Source: Haplosporangium gracile (lineage: Eukaryota > Mortierellomycota > Mortierellomycetes > Mortierellales > Mortierellaceae). Taken from it: a stretch of DNA of 50,957 nt. The notes beneath the pieces were generated by a model. The model did not search any database. It worked only from the letters and a program-made list of their open reading frames with translations, and was not told the origin of the DNA. Positions 10,098 through 20,149 of this stretch are shown in pieces. The stretch's first letter is position 1, and every line of letters begins with the position of its first letter. The DNA lies in assembly GCA_015499985.1 (NCBI GenBank), contig JAAAUF010000153.1:1-50957 (forward strand). The letters are read 5' to 3'. The position numbers were made by a program, and so were the translations under genes.

Positions 10098-12059
10098 ATG
10101 TTCAGCAACCAGCCTCGTCCGGAAGACGTCGTCCGCCTGCCAGAAATCGTCGCTCTACTCGGACCCTACCTCAAGGCCCCAGACCTGTTCTCTTGTATCC
10201 AAGTCTGCCGTCTATGGAACCACCTCTTAATACCCTGGCTCTGGCGATCCATCGACGACAGCGAACACTCCTGGCCCACCATCCTCAGCAACCACAAGAA
10301 CCCAGAGTCACAGGGAGACAAGGATGCAGACTGGATCCGTGCCATCTTTACAAAGTATGGACACCATATTCGGGAACTGGCCTCTCAATGGGGTGTCATC
10401 CTCGAGGTCGCCAATACGAGTAGTACCTGTAATCACCTGGAGAGTCTTCGGATCGGCGACCTTTCGACTTCCAAGACTTGGGACGATAACGTCGACGAAA
10501 ACAACAGCAATGGTAACAACGTAGACGCAAACGGGGTGACAGTACACCGTTATCAAGGACCAGGACCAGACCCACGCCACGAGGCAGCCATCGGCCCATT
10601 GCTCTCTCCCATCTTTGAGGGCCTCCTGGGTCCTCACCGGGCACAGCACCGGACAGTTGCTCGACAGAAGCAGGATTGGGCAACCGCTCAGCACTTTTGG
10701 CTGCTCGTCCGACAAAATACTCAATCGCTCTTCTCATTAGGACTCAACGTTAGTCTGGACTGGCTCTGCAGCACCAATGTCGATTTTATCTTCGACACCT
10801 TGGCTTCGCTGGTGAACCTTGTCAACCTCGAGAACGACATGCTTCCCCTCGACCCCAACGTCCTTTTGGAGAGACTCCCAGGCCTCCTCAGTTATCGAAC
10901 CCGGCTCGGCATTCTACACAACAGCAACGATCTCACCCGTTCGTTCGGTCAACTTATCTACTTGGAGATCTGGGGATTGGTCCCCATACGGACCTTCTTC
11001 ACCCTTCTCAAGTATCTCCCCAACCTCGAGACCCTGCGGATGGACGAGTTCGCAGGCACCCTCAACTTTGCACTTCAGGACCATCTCATCCTTGAAAACA
11101 CCCCCAGCCGCCTCAAGACTCTTCGTTTCCGCAACCCTTATGCCAGAGTTGACGAACAAATCGCAAATCTCGTCATCCCATGGCTTCCCCACCTGATCGA
11201 GGTCTCTCTCACTCAGCTCCACCCATCCACCGCCAGAGCGCTTGGAACCCACTGTCGAAAACTGGAAGTTGTCAAGCAGATCGATGGCGGCACGACTATA
11301 TATCAAGACCATATAAATCAAAAACCTGCAGTCAATACTGTTGGGATTCTGCTTCGGGAGTGCGCCACCTTGAAGGTTTTTGACGGCATCCATCATACCC
11401 TCGAGGCCACCCATATGCTCAAGTACCCATGGGCCTGCCGAGACCTGGAAACCTTCCGCTGTCAGATCATTGGTATCCCTCGTCTCACCATTGCTGAGCA
11501 GGAATTGCTCGACTCCACAGATGAAGGATCGCGACTCGCCGACAGCAGCGACGGCGATAGCGGCAGCAACGGTAGCATGGACAACGTAGCCCGCGCAGCA
11601 TTGTCCAAAAAGAAACAGCGCGGCTTGGAACTACAACTTCAAGTGATGGACCATCTTGCAGGACTGACCAGCCTGACAGTCCTTGACCTGGGCTACGAAT
11701 ATCGCGACCTCCAAAGCGCCCAGCGCAAAAAAGAGCTGGAACCGAACTGGACTGTCAAAATTGAAGGCGAGCCCGCTCTGGAGTCTCTGGAGCTGACCTT
11801 GGCAACTGGTCTCGACCGTCTCTCAAGTCTTACACGACTGGAGATCTTTGGGTTCGAAGGCATCAACCATCGCATCGGAAAGCCAGAGTTGTTATGGATG
11901 GCGACCGCCTGGCCCAAGCTCAAGGTGCTGCGGGGACTCCACGAGGATGACCTTCCTAGTGTTGTTGAGGATCCTGAGCGGACGAAATTGCGCGAGTTTA
12001 TGCGCGAACTGCGAGTCGATGTTAGACACGCTACCTTGCGACCAAAAGTAAAGTTTTAG
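10098..12059 (+). CDS. F-box/LRR protein, intact single-exon member
   Basis: Single exon of 653 residues, and the best reference copy for the family in this window. The ATG at 10098 gives MFSNQPRPEDVV followed directly by the F-box (residues about 10-60: LPEIVALLGPYLKAPDLF, CIQVCRLWNHLLIPWLW). A conserved linker with DADWIRAIFTKYG follows, then a low-complexity Asn/Asp stretch near 130-145, LRR-like repeats, and a Ser/Gly-rich insert near 475-495. The C-terminal cap is at about 578-614 (LEIFGFEGINHRI, LLWMATAWPKLKVL), followed by a final LREFMRELRVDVRH-like tail. It probably acts as a substrate adaptor of an SCF ubiquitin ligase (inference from the F-box). It converges on the aminopeptidase gene with 192 bases between stops. 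Confidence 0.88.
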   Translation: MFSNQPRPEDVVRLPEIVALLGPYLKAPDLFSCIQVCRLWNHLLIPWLWRSIDDSEHSWPTILSNHKNPESQGDKDADWIRAIFTKYGHHIRELASQWGVILEVANTSSTCNHLESLRIGDLSTSKTWDDNVDENNSNGNNVDANGVTVHRYQGPGPDPRHEAAIGPLLSPIFEGLLGPHRAQHRTVARQKQDWATAQHFWLLVRQNTQSLFSLGLNVSLDWLCSTNVDFIFDTLASLVNLVNLENDMLPLDPNVLLERLPGLLSYRTRLGILHNSNDLTRSFGQLIYLEIWGLVPIRTFFTLLKYLPNLETLRMDEFAGTLNFALQDHLILENTPSRLKTLRFRNPYARVDEQIANLVIPWLPHLIEVSLTQLHPSTARALGTHCRKLEVVKQIDGGTTIYQDHINQKPAVNTVGILLRECATLKVFDGIHHTLEATHMLKYPWACRDLETFRCQIIGIPRLTIAEQELLDSTDEGSRLADSSDGDSGSNGSMDNVARAALSKKKQRGLELQLQVMDHLAGLTSLTVLDLGYEYRDLQSAQRKKELEPNWTVKIEGEPALESLELTLATGLDRLSSLTRLEIFGFEGINHRIGKPELLWMATAWPKLKVLRGLHEDDLPSVVEDPERTKLREFMRELRVDVRHATLRPKVKF

Positions 12060-12251
12060 AGTACTTTAACAACTCAGCAGCAATTTGCAACAAAGACGTC
12101 GATATTAATAACATGTTGAATTTATTTTGAGAAAGATATGTGTACAAGGTGGGGTGGTGAATGACGAAAGACAGGTATCGAATAATGTGTGCGTGCGTGA
12201 AAAAGAGAAGGAGCAAAAGAGTACTTTTCGCAAACGAAAAGTGCTGTTTGC

Positions 12252-15200
12252 TTAGTAGTTGTTGGCAGACAACCACTCGGAGAGACCCTCCTGCTCGCGA
12301 GCAACCCAGGCAGAGTTGACATCCAAGCCCTCAATAGCCTGGTCAAGAGCACGCTGGAAGTCCTTAGTGTCCTTGTCGGCAAAGAACTCCTTGACCTCCT
12401 TGATCAAGGCAGCGTCAGACGACTGCGAAAGAGGGAACTTGACGCACGAGCCCAGCATTGACATGGAGCCCTTGTAGCGGTTGGAGAGAGTGTTCCAGTT
12501 GGCCTTGACCCACTCCCAAGTAAGACGGCGGGAGGCATAGTTGGATGAGAGACCGGCAAGGACGTAGAAGATATCCTGGGGACGGACGTGCTCTGAGATA
12601 GCCAAGGCCTGGACCTCAGCGATCAACTCGGGCTGCTGGACGTAACCAAGAGCTAAGAGGGCAATGACCTGCTGATCCTGCTTGGGGGCGGCATGGAAGT
12701 ACTTGAGGACGTTGCGGAACTCCTCCTCGCCACCCTGCGACAAAACAATCTCAAAGGCAGTCTGGCGGATCGAGGGGTGCAAGATCGAATCATGGGCAGG
12801 ATCAGAGACAAAGAGGGCGAAGCGACGCTTGGCCTCGGCAACAGTGGCCTCATGACCAGCACGGCCGGCAGAGCGCAAGATGACGTTGCGGAGACGGCTG
12901 GTCAAGTAGTCCTCACCTTCGGGGAACTCCCATCCGAGCTTGTGGACCATGCCATCGACCAAGTTGCGCTGGAAGTGCTTGATGCCCTGGTTGATGCGCT
13001 CGTTGTCGGCAAAGATCGAAGCAATCTCACCAACCCGGCCAGCCAAGAGCTCCCAGACGACGTAGGTCTCTTCGTTCTTGTAGTACTGGACGAGGTCCAA
13101 GAAGTTGCTGGTGGCGGTGTGGCCAGACTTGGACAGGGAGGCAATATCGGCAACAAGACCGGCACGATCGCTCAAGCCGACCAAGTCAGATCCCTCGAGG
13201 ATGGCCTTTCCGATGCGGCCAATAGCGCTAGGAGGGTAGTTGGTACGGAAGACACCGCTGTAGTCCTTATTCAACAGGTAAGGGCCCTCGGGAACCTCAA
13301 AGGACAAAGAGCGCGATTTGAGGGTCTGGTTGGGGTCAGCGATCGAGGCGGGCTTGGGGTGGACACCCAAGGGAACCCACCAAACGGTCTCGTCCTCCTC
13401 GGACTTGACGTCGTTGGTCGACAAGAAGCGGTGCTGCTCAACAGTGACAATACCGTCGGCCTCGGTGACGTTCAAGATAGGGACACCGATGACACGGGTC
13501 CAGGTGTTCATGAACTCGCGGACATCAATCTTGGACTCCTCGGAGAGGGCGTTCCAGAGATCATCGGTGGTGGCGTTCTCATACTCGTGCTTCTTAAGGT
13601 AGCGACGAATTCCAGCGAGGAAGACATCGACAGTTAACCAGTTGCTCAACATGCGGATGACCGAGGCTCCCTTGGAGTAGGAAATGGCATCGAAAATCTG
13701 GTGAATCTCATGGGGATCAGCGACGGGGACCTCGATAGGGTGAGAGCTGCGGAGCGAATCCAAGCTGACGCCGCGCTGCATGTCATCGACGACGAAGGTG
13801 GACCAGGTATCCCACTTGGGGAAGAGGTGGTCGACGGCCAAGGTACCGACCCAGGTGGCGAATCCCTCGTTGAGCCAAAGGTGGTCCCACCATTCCATGG
13901 TGACCAAGTTTCCGAACCACTGATGGGCAATCTCGTGCGCAACGGTGACAGCGACCTGTTCCTTGAAGCGCAAGTCAGAGGTCTTCTCGTCAAAAAGAAG
14001 AGCGACGGTGCGGTAGGTGACAAGACCCCAGTTCTCCATGGCGCCAGCATCAAAGTCGGGAACGGCGAGGTGGTCCAACTTAGGAAGGGGGTATGCGGTT
14101 CCAAAGATCTCGGAGAAGTACTCGAGGACCTTGGGGGTAATCTCGAGGGCGAAGCGACCCTGTTCCTTCAAGCCTGGGAGAGTGTAGACACGGCAGGTAA
14201 CGGGCTTCTCCAGCTTGGTGGTGGTGGTCTCAATGTACTCAAACTCTCCGACAGCCCAAGCGACCAACTATCAAGGAGGAGGGTACAGAGGGTTAGTTCA
14301 AGGAGCCATTAGACAAACGCACGTTATGACAATAACTAGCCACAGCCATAAATCAAATGAACAAGAACGTGAATTATCCCCGGCCAAAAAAAGTCATTGC
14401 TTTGCCTTAAACTTACGTAGGTCGACATGATGGGAGTCTTCTCAAAGACAACGGTCTTCTTGTCACCCTCCGCGGTCTCGGAGGCGACGGGCATGTTGGA
14501 GAGGGCAACCAACTCGGTGGGGACAGTCAAAGAGATGGTGTAGGTGGCCTTGGCGGCGGGCTCATCCCAGCAGGGGAAGGCGCGGCGGGCATCAGTGGCC
14601 TCGAACTGGGTGACACCCATGTACTTTGTGTTACCCTCGGCATCCTTGTAGGACGAGCGGTAGAAACCGGCCATCTTGTCGCTCAAGATACCGTCGTAGG
14701 CAATGCGGAGGACGGCAGCACCCTTGGGGAGCTCAGAGTCGAAGGTGAAGGTGGTGGTGTCGCGGTGATCATCGAATGCGGATGAAACAGGCTCGATGCT
14801 AATTCCCAGGACGAGACATAACACAAGGGCGATTATGCATGATATAAGTAGCTACGTTAGATGTTGGCGACAGTTAATACACGATTGTTGCGAGATGTAC
14901 ATAAAAAAAACGTACGTCTTGCCGTCGATCTCGATGGCAGTGGTCTTGAGGGTGAGGTCCTTGGTGTTGACGGAGACAGTCTTGGTGGCCTCATGGATGG
15001 TCAAGCTTAGCAAGTGGAAAGTTGAAAGGTAATAGTAGTTAGTTTTGGGATGGTCAATGGTCTGCCTCTCACTTTTGGTTCTTTCCCTTTTGTGCGACTT
15101 GCACATGAAGAGGCGAAAGGGTGGGAAAAAAGGAGGACGGAAAATAAAAAACAATTCTCCTTCGCTTTGCTTGCTTGTCCTTACTGCAAGTGACGCACAC

Positions 15201-16349
15201 TCTCTTTTTTAGCGTGTGTATGTGTGTATGTGTGTATGTGTGTATGTGCATTGTGTCCCTGTCGTCCCTTCGCTCCTCTTGTTTCCTGAGGAACTGCAAG
15301 TGCAATTACCCGAACTGCATCTTTGCTTGATTTGCTCACTGTCGCCATTTTGTTTTGATGTTGTTGTCGTCTGTTGTTTGTTTTTCTTGTGCCCCCTTTT
15401 GTTTTTTTGATGTTATTGCTGGTTTTTTTCTGCCTTGTCAGAAAACAAAAGAAGCTCACGAATGGTCTCCCACCCCATCCCCTTTCTCTCTCTGTCTCTC
15501 TTCCCGATAAACCACGGCAAAAAAAAAAAAAAAAAAAAAAGACACCCTACAAACAACATCTTCATATGCATTCAGAAAACCAAAAAACGAATTCGTTTCG
15601 CTATTCCTGTTTTGTATGTCTCACCCCCTTCCTCTTTAACAATTGCGCCAGTGAACAAGTGACGCGTACACCATTTTATTCGACCACTTTACTGTTGCCC
15701 TCCTTGCTGTTGAAACCATGCTGGTACATCACAATACATGTCAAATACTCGACATATCTCGGTACACTATTTCACTACCGCGTTTGCTGTGAGTTTACAC
15801 TGTCAGATACTTCTCTCCCATTCATACCCTTCCTTGCCCACCATAACACGCGAACGAGAAGCATTCAACAAAGAAAAAAAATGAAAAAAAGAGAGAATGA
15901 ACTCTGATGGAGAAGGAGAGATTCAGATCAAAAGTTAGATGGATGCAAAGGACTTACTCGATGGCGACCTGTCCGCCAAAGGTGAACTCCTTGAGGTCAG
16001 GGACAATGCTGAGGGTGTAGTGGGAGGGGGTGACATTGGCGGGGAGAACCACGCGGTTCGGGTTGGAGGCAGCCTTGTTGCACATGGTTGTAGTGGACTG
16101 ATTGTTGTTGTTCTGGACTTGGAGGAATGAGGACGAAAAATCGACACCAAAGACGTATTGCTGTTGGAGGGCGGGCGGCAGGTAGGAGAAGTTGGCAAAC
16201 GGACGGTCGTTGTTATTGAGGTCGTTGTCGAGGTCGTCAGAGGAGGAGGCGGAAGAAGACGAGGAGGAAGGAGTGGCGAGCGTGGGAGAGAGAAGAAGAA
16301 GAAAAAGGAGAGAAAAAAAGAAGAACCGACGGCGAAGTGACGACGGCAT
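12252..16349 (-). CDS. APE2: M1-family zinc aminopeptidase, APE2/AAP1 type, four exons
   Basis: Splicing by phase gives exons 16349-15958, 15005-14916, 14798-14417 and 14267-12252, total 959 residues, close to the yeast APE2 length. Signatures of M1 peptidases are present: GAMENWG near residues 363-369 (substrate N-terminus recognition) and HEIAH near 399-403, with the third zinc ligand Glu near 422 (LNEGF), i.e. HEXXH-X18-E. The C-terminal ERAP-like helical domain is complete and ends in SANNY. The enzyme removes N-terminal residues from peptides. Exon 1 adds a basic-hydrophobic N-terminus (RRRFFFFSLLFLLLL, then Ala-Thr-Pro) that looks like a signal peptide or anchor and is followed by a Ser/Asn-rich linker, so a secreted, vacuolar or membrane location is likely. 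Intron 1 is 952 nt, far longer than the others (117 and 149 nt). Confidence 0.92.
15214..15248. repeat. (TGTGTATG)n microsatellite
   Basis: About four tandem copies of an 8-base TG-rich unit inside intron 1 of the aminopeptidase gene. Confidence 0.9.
15519..15540. repeat. Poly(A) run, 22 bases
   Basis: Uninterrupted A run in the same intron. Length may be affected by sequencing slippage. Confidence 0.9.
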
Positions 16350-18194
16350 GATATTTATACGCGCAATTATACTAGGTGAGTTATTGAATTGTGTTTGTTG
16401 AGTCGAGCAGTGTAAGAGTGGGTGTGCGAGTGAGTGAGTGAGTAAAAAGAATCAGAGCAAGGTCGAGGCACACACACTCATTTCACATATCACACCCTCA
16501 TAAAAAAAAAGTGATGATGGGAAAACTGTGAATCGAATGACAAGCCACAAAAATGAATTGCTCACACAAATTTCCATACACAAGGGTCATTGTATCATAC
16601 ATACCATACATGAAGAAAGTTGCTCAACTCATGTCCATCACATTCACCCAGGCGTGGATTATGACTTTGCTCCCTCTCTTTCCCACCACCGCCACCCATC
16701 CGCCTCTCATTGGCCGGATCACCCTTCCGTGAACTCTTTTTCTTTTTCTCTCTTCCTGTTGACGAAAAAGAAGAACCATTGCACGCAACTTATGGCGTCT
16801 TCTTGCATGTATAATGTATCTGCCGTTCTGTCCATAACTGATCAATGCTCAAAAGAACACTCTCCTCCCTCATCATAAGCCGATCAGTACCAACGGTCCG
16901 GGACTGGGACTGAGACATATCATATGCGTCACTGATTAGACACTCAGACTGCCCAGTTGTTTGTTGGTGATGATCACTTGTGAATTCAAAAATACCTTCA
17001 AACTTCCCTTCTTTCTTTCTTTTACTTTCTTGCTTTCCTTCTTCAGCAGAGTACTCATTTTTTTTCATTCAAGAGCGCATCACAAAAAAAAAAAAAGAGG
17101 GGAGCCTACTTTCACTTCGTATTGTGTTCAATCGATGTCTTGGACTTTAACAGTCGATGTGATCACAAAAGAAAAACTCAACTCAAAAAAAAATCGAAAG
17201 AACATGACCAAATTGGGGCGCCAACTCAAGAACTTATTTCACCACGCTGCTCTATTTCGTGTTTTTTTTTTATTTTGTTGTCCCTCTCTCCCCATCGTTC
17301 AAAACTAAACAACATTCGCCGCGACAAATTCTTCAGTCCTAAAAAGACTGGGGTCCCACGGCTTCCCCAATCAAGAGAGAGAAGGCGTTAGACTATGTCT
17401 TGTATTTGCCTGTTGCTCATGGCGCTTTTTCATGCTTTTATAGGTCTGTCGTACTTGCTTACTTTTTCTATGTGCGTGAACACCGTTTGTCTAGTGCAAC
17501 AACAGAAACCAAGGATGACGACGATTGTGGCTCAACTCATGAAGCGGTGAAGCAATACAGATCATAATGTAAAGAGTGTATTCCATTCTTCCGATGGCGA
17601 ATTTGTGTTCCTGAGAATGAAGGCCAGCGAGGTTATTTTATTTTCTTAGATGAAAAATGGAATGAAGATGTTCCTGTCCAATCATGGCCGTGTGAACAAG
17701 ATTGTTGCCTAGAAAGGAAACCATTTTTTGCTCACTATGTTAACAAAAATGGGCCATAGGCCTCTGGTTCAACCGCCGCTACAAATTGCAACATGCTGCG
17801 CGCGTGCTCCCAACAGCCTCCCCCTCCTCGGCTAATCAAAAGGCACCATTGCTACTTTGGCAAACATGACGATCTGGGCCTGGGTTGCAGCTGAAACTTG
17901 AAAATGCGACTCACTACCTCACCTTTTCGATTTCTTCCCGCTTCATTTGCTGTACCGTTCCTATCTGGTCCTGTTCGTTTGACAATCTCCTGAGTTTCGT
18001 TTAGCCAAAGGGTCTTTTTCTGCTAGACAGAGACATCTTGTAGTCTACCATGGCACCATTTTGCCCAGTCAGGTACGATCAATTAAGGTGACTTGAGACT
18101 GTGTCACGTTTTGATCAATTTCATGTATGCCTAGGCTCTTTGAGAACTTCCCACATTTCTTAATTGCCGTGCAGTGTTCATCACAACCCCCACC
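16350..18194. other. Intergenic region without recognised gene
   Basis: About 1.8 kb between the aminopeptidase start and a decayed F-box gene. The part next to 16350 should hold the aminopeptidase promoter and includes GTGAGTGAGTGAG-like and CA-rich stretches. The rest has A/T runs and pyrimidine tracts. Translations are short and low-complexity, and no tRNA-like fold or conserved motif was seen. Confidence 0.4.
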
Positions 18195-19623
18195 ATGTCC
18201 ACAACTGGTGCACCTCGCCATTCGACCTTCTACCAGCTCGAAGACTTGCTGACATCACTCGTTCCATTCCTGTCGCCACCAGACTTCCTCTCCGCCAGCC
18301 AGGTCTATCGCGTCCAGTACAACGCGTTGATTCCTTGCCTCTGGCACTGTTGATAACTCGGCCTACTCCTAACCGAGAATACTGAAGAACCACAACTCAA
18401 AGGGCGCCGGCGGTAACAAGGACGAAGACTGAATCCTCGGTGCTTTTGCCGAACACGGACGGTTCATTCGCCATCTTTTGATAAAGTGGAAGGTCGTCAT
18501 CAAAGCGGCCTCAGTTGACGGCGCCTGTACAAACCTATTGTCGCTGAGGACATTTAAGCTTGTACGGGCGTACACAGTCAATGACGACGTTGAATTAGTG
18601 GCTGTCAGGGCTACTAGACCGACAAACGATGACACGCTCGTAGAAGCCGCAAGAGGATCCCTCATCCCGGCGATCTTTGAGGGAGCTTTGATACCTGGAC
18701 ACCTTGGATGGAGCTCACATGCTCAGCAGGAACGGGACTGGATGATAGCCCAACACTTTTGGCTGCTTGTGCAACAAAACTCATCTCTTCGCTCTCTCAG
18801 TTTAGACCCATATCTGCAGCACCTCGCAAGGGTCAAATCTAGCAGTTTGGTCTACGATATCCTGGCATCTTTGCTATGGCTAAAGCGAATCGACGACAGA
18901 ACGAATTGGCTTATTCTCGAGCAGGCTTTAATCCGGTTTCTAGCTCTGCAGACTTATGGGACGAGAATTCAATCTACGGAGACAACTTCAATTACCTCAA
19001 AGTGCACCCATGTCATCGCCACCAAGGTTTTTTCATTCTACTCTGCAGGCCTTCAACATGCACCAGATGCTACTGTGGACGCAAAAGAGATCCTCAATAG
19101 CCAACCCAGCCACCTGCAGACTCTCCACTTTCGGAATGGTCAGGATTCAATGGATGAATATGTTGGCACGTTTGTCCTTCCTTAGTTGCTGGCCCTTACC
19201 GAGCTTCGATGCTATCGTCTCTCTGTGATAGTTGCTCAGGGACTTGTTGCCCACTGCCTTGGTCTTCAATCCTTTGGAAAAACCTTTTCGGGTGAGCCAG
19301 TTCACACGACGCATTCCTGGACGCTCGATACCAGTGCCCTTAGCATTCTCCTTGAGGGCTGCTCTAACCTACTGGAAATCGATGGGATGCATTACCTCAT
19401 TGACGCTCTACGGCCTTGTGAGACAAACCTCGCGATGCTTCGATGCCAAGTTGTCAAGGTGGAGCGATTGCATTCAAGGGAACAATGTATTATAGATAGA
19501 CTGATCGAGCTGGATGCGAACCAATCCTCGTACAATGAACGGACTGTTGTGTGAGACTACTGCAGAGCCAACAAAGGGATCTTGATCGACTTGCGCGCTT
19601 AGCACAGTTGCGATCAATAGAAG
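18195..19623 (+). pseudogene. F-box/LRR family pseudogene with nonsense codons at Trp positions
   Basis: The ATG at 18195 opens an F-box segment (LEDLLTSLVPFLSPPDFL, ALIPCLWHC) aligned with the start of the intact gene at 10098. After a two-base frame loss near 18350 the alignment continues with stop codons at 18370 (TAA) and 18430 (TGA), where the intact paralogue has SWP and DWI. A long open part (18478-19185) holds the WMIAQHFWLLVQQN motif and LRRs. The stop at 19183 (TAG) again falls where PWL is expected. The piece after it (LLEGCSNLLEIDGMHYLIDAL) matches the paralogue's LLRECATLKVFDGIHHTLEA. Another frame change lies near 19553. No own C-terminal cap follows on this strand. Confidence 0.85.
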
Positions 19624-19626
19624 CGA

Positions 19627-19869
19627 GACTGGGAGACCGGTCAGCAGTTCTGGATGCTGGTACGACGGAACCCCGATCTGAGGAGTTTGCGTTCGGATGG
19701 CGGGTTCAATCGCCTATGTACCATCAAGGACCCGCAGTTTGTCTATGAGATTTTGGAATAGTTACTGCAGTTGTGTGAACTTGAGAACAATGTTGTTGCT
19801 CTTGACCAACAATGACTTTTGGATTTGCTTCCTGGATTACAGAGATATAAAACTGCTTTTTCTGAATAA
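19627..19869 (+). pseudogene. Mid-domain fragment of a further F-box/LRR copy
   Basis: This frame reads DWETGQQFWMLVRRN, then PQFVYEILE, then LENNVVALD and LLDLLPGLQRY. It aligns with the middle of the intact gene at 10098 (DWATAQHFWLLVRQN ... FIFDTLA ... LENDMLPLD ... LLERLPGLLSY), a section the preceding pseudogene already contains. It is therefore a second copy's fragment placed after the C-terminal part of the first. It contains in-frame TAG and TGA codons, so it is not functional. Confidence 0.7.
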
Positions 19870-19923
19870 AACAAACCAGTTGGCGCCAGTTGCCCAAGGG
19901 ATATATTTATTTCTACGCACAAG

Positions 19924-20148
19924 TTACTTCTTCCCTAACTTGTGTCGACTATCAGGGCGGAGGGGCTGCATCACCTTTCGCAGCGAGCGCCGCACCTTAT
20001 CGGGCTTGATATATCCAAGACAATCATCCTTCCGAAGTCCATGTATGACTCTCAGCTTTAGCCAACGCTTGGCAACCCATTCCAATTCAGTCAAGTCCAT
20101 CTCATGGTCCACCCCTTCAAACTTAAACACTTGGAAACTCTGCGTCAT
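19924..20148 (-). pseudogene. Inverted orphan C-terminal cap of an F-box/LRR gene
   Basis: A minus-strand frame of 74 residues matches only the family's C-terminal cap: FKFEGVDHEMDLTELEW, then VAKRWLKLRVIHGLRKDD and the final LRPDSRHK motif. It sits in opposite orientation directly behind two plus-strand fragments of the same family, and no F-box or LRR body lies upstream of it on its own strand. It looks like the product of an inversion or of an inverted partial duplication. Confidence 0.75.
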
Positions 20149-20149
20149 G

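Larger units (their letters stand above)
15006..15957 (-). other. Long first intron of the aminopeptidase gene
   Basis: The donor GTAAGT lies at 15957 and the acceptor CTAAG at 15006, joining phase-2 exons into a continuous M1 N-terminal domain. At 952 nt it is about eight times the typical intron here. It holds a TGTGTATG microsatellite, a 22-base A run and long pyrimidine tracts. No alternative in-frame start that would keep the domain was found inside it. Confidence 0.75.

Noticed and set aside
12693..13637. Long plus-strand frame of 314 codons inside the aminopeptidase gene
   Set aside because: Exact antisense of exon 4, whose M1 motifs are unmistakable. The Val/Gly/Asp-rich composition is typical of a shadow frame.
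14852..15154. Alternative in-frame start inside the aminopeptidase intron 1
   Set aside because: It would read through an acceptor site and drop the first strands of the M1 N-terminal domain encoded in exon 1.
17740..17800. GGTTCAA-type box resembling a tRNA T-loop near 17768
   Set aside because: No matching acceptor, D-arm or anticodon stem could be folded around it.
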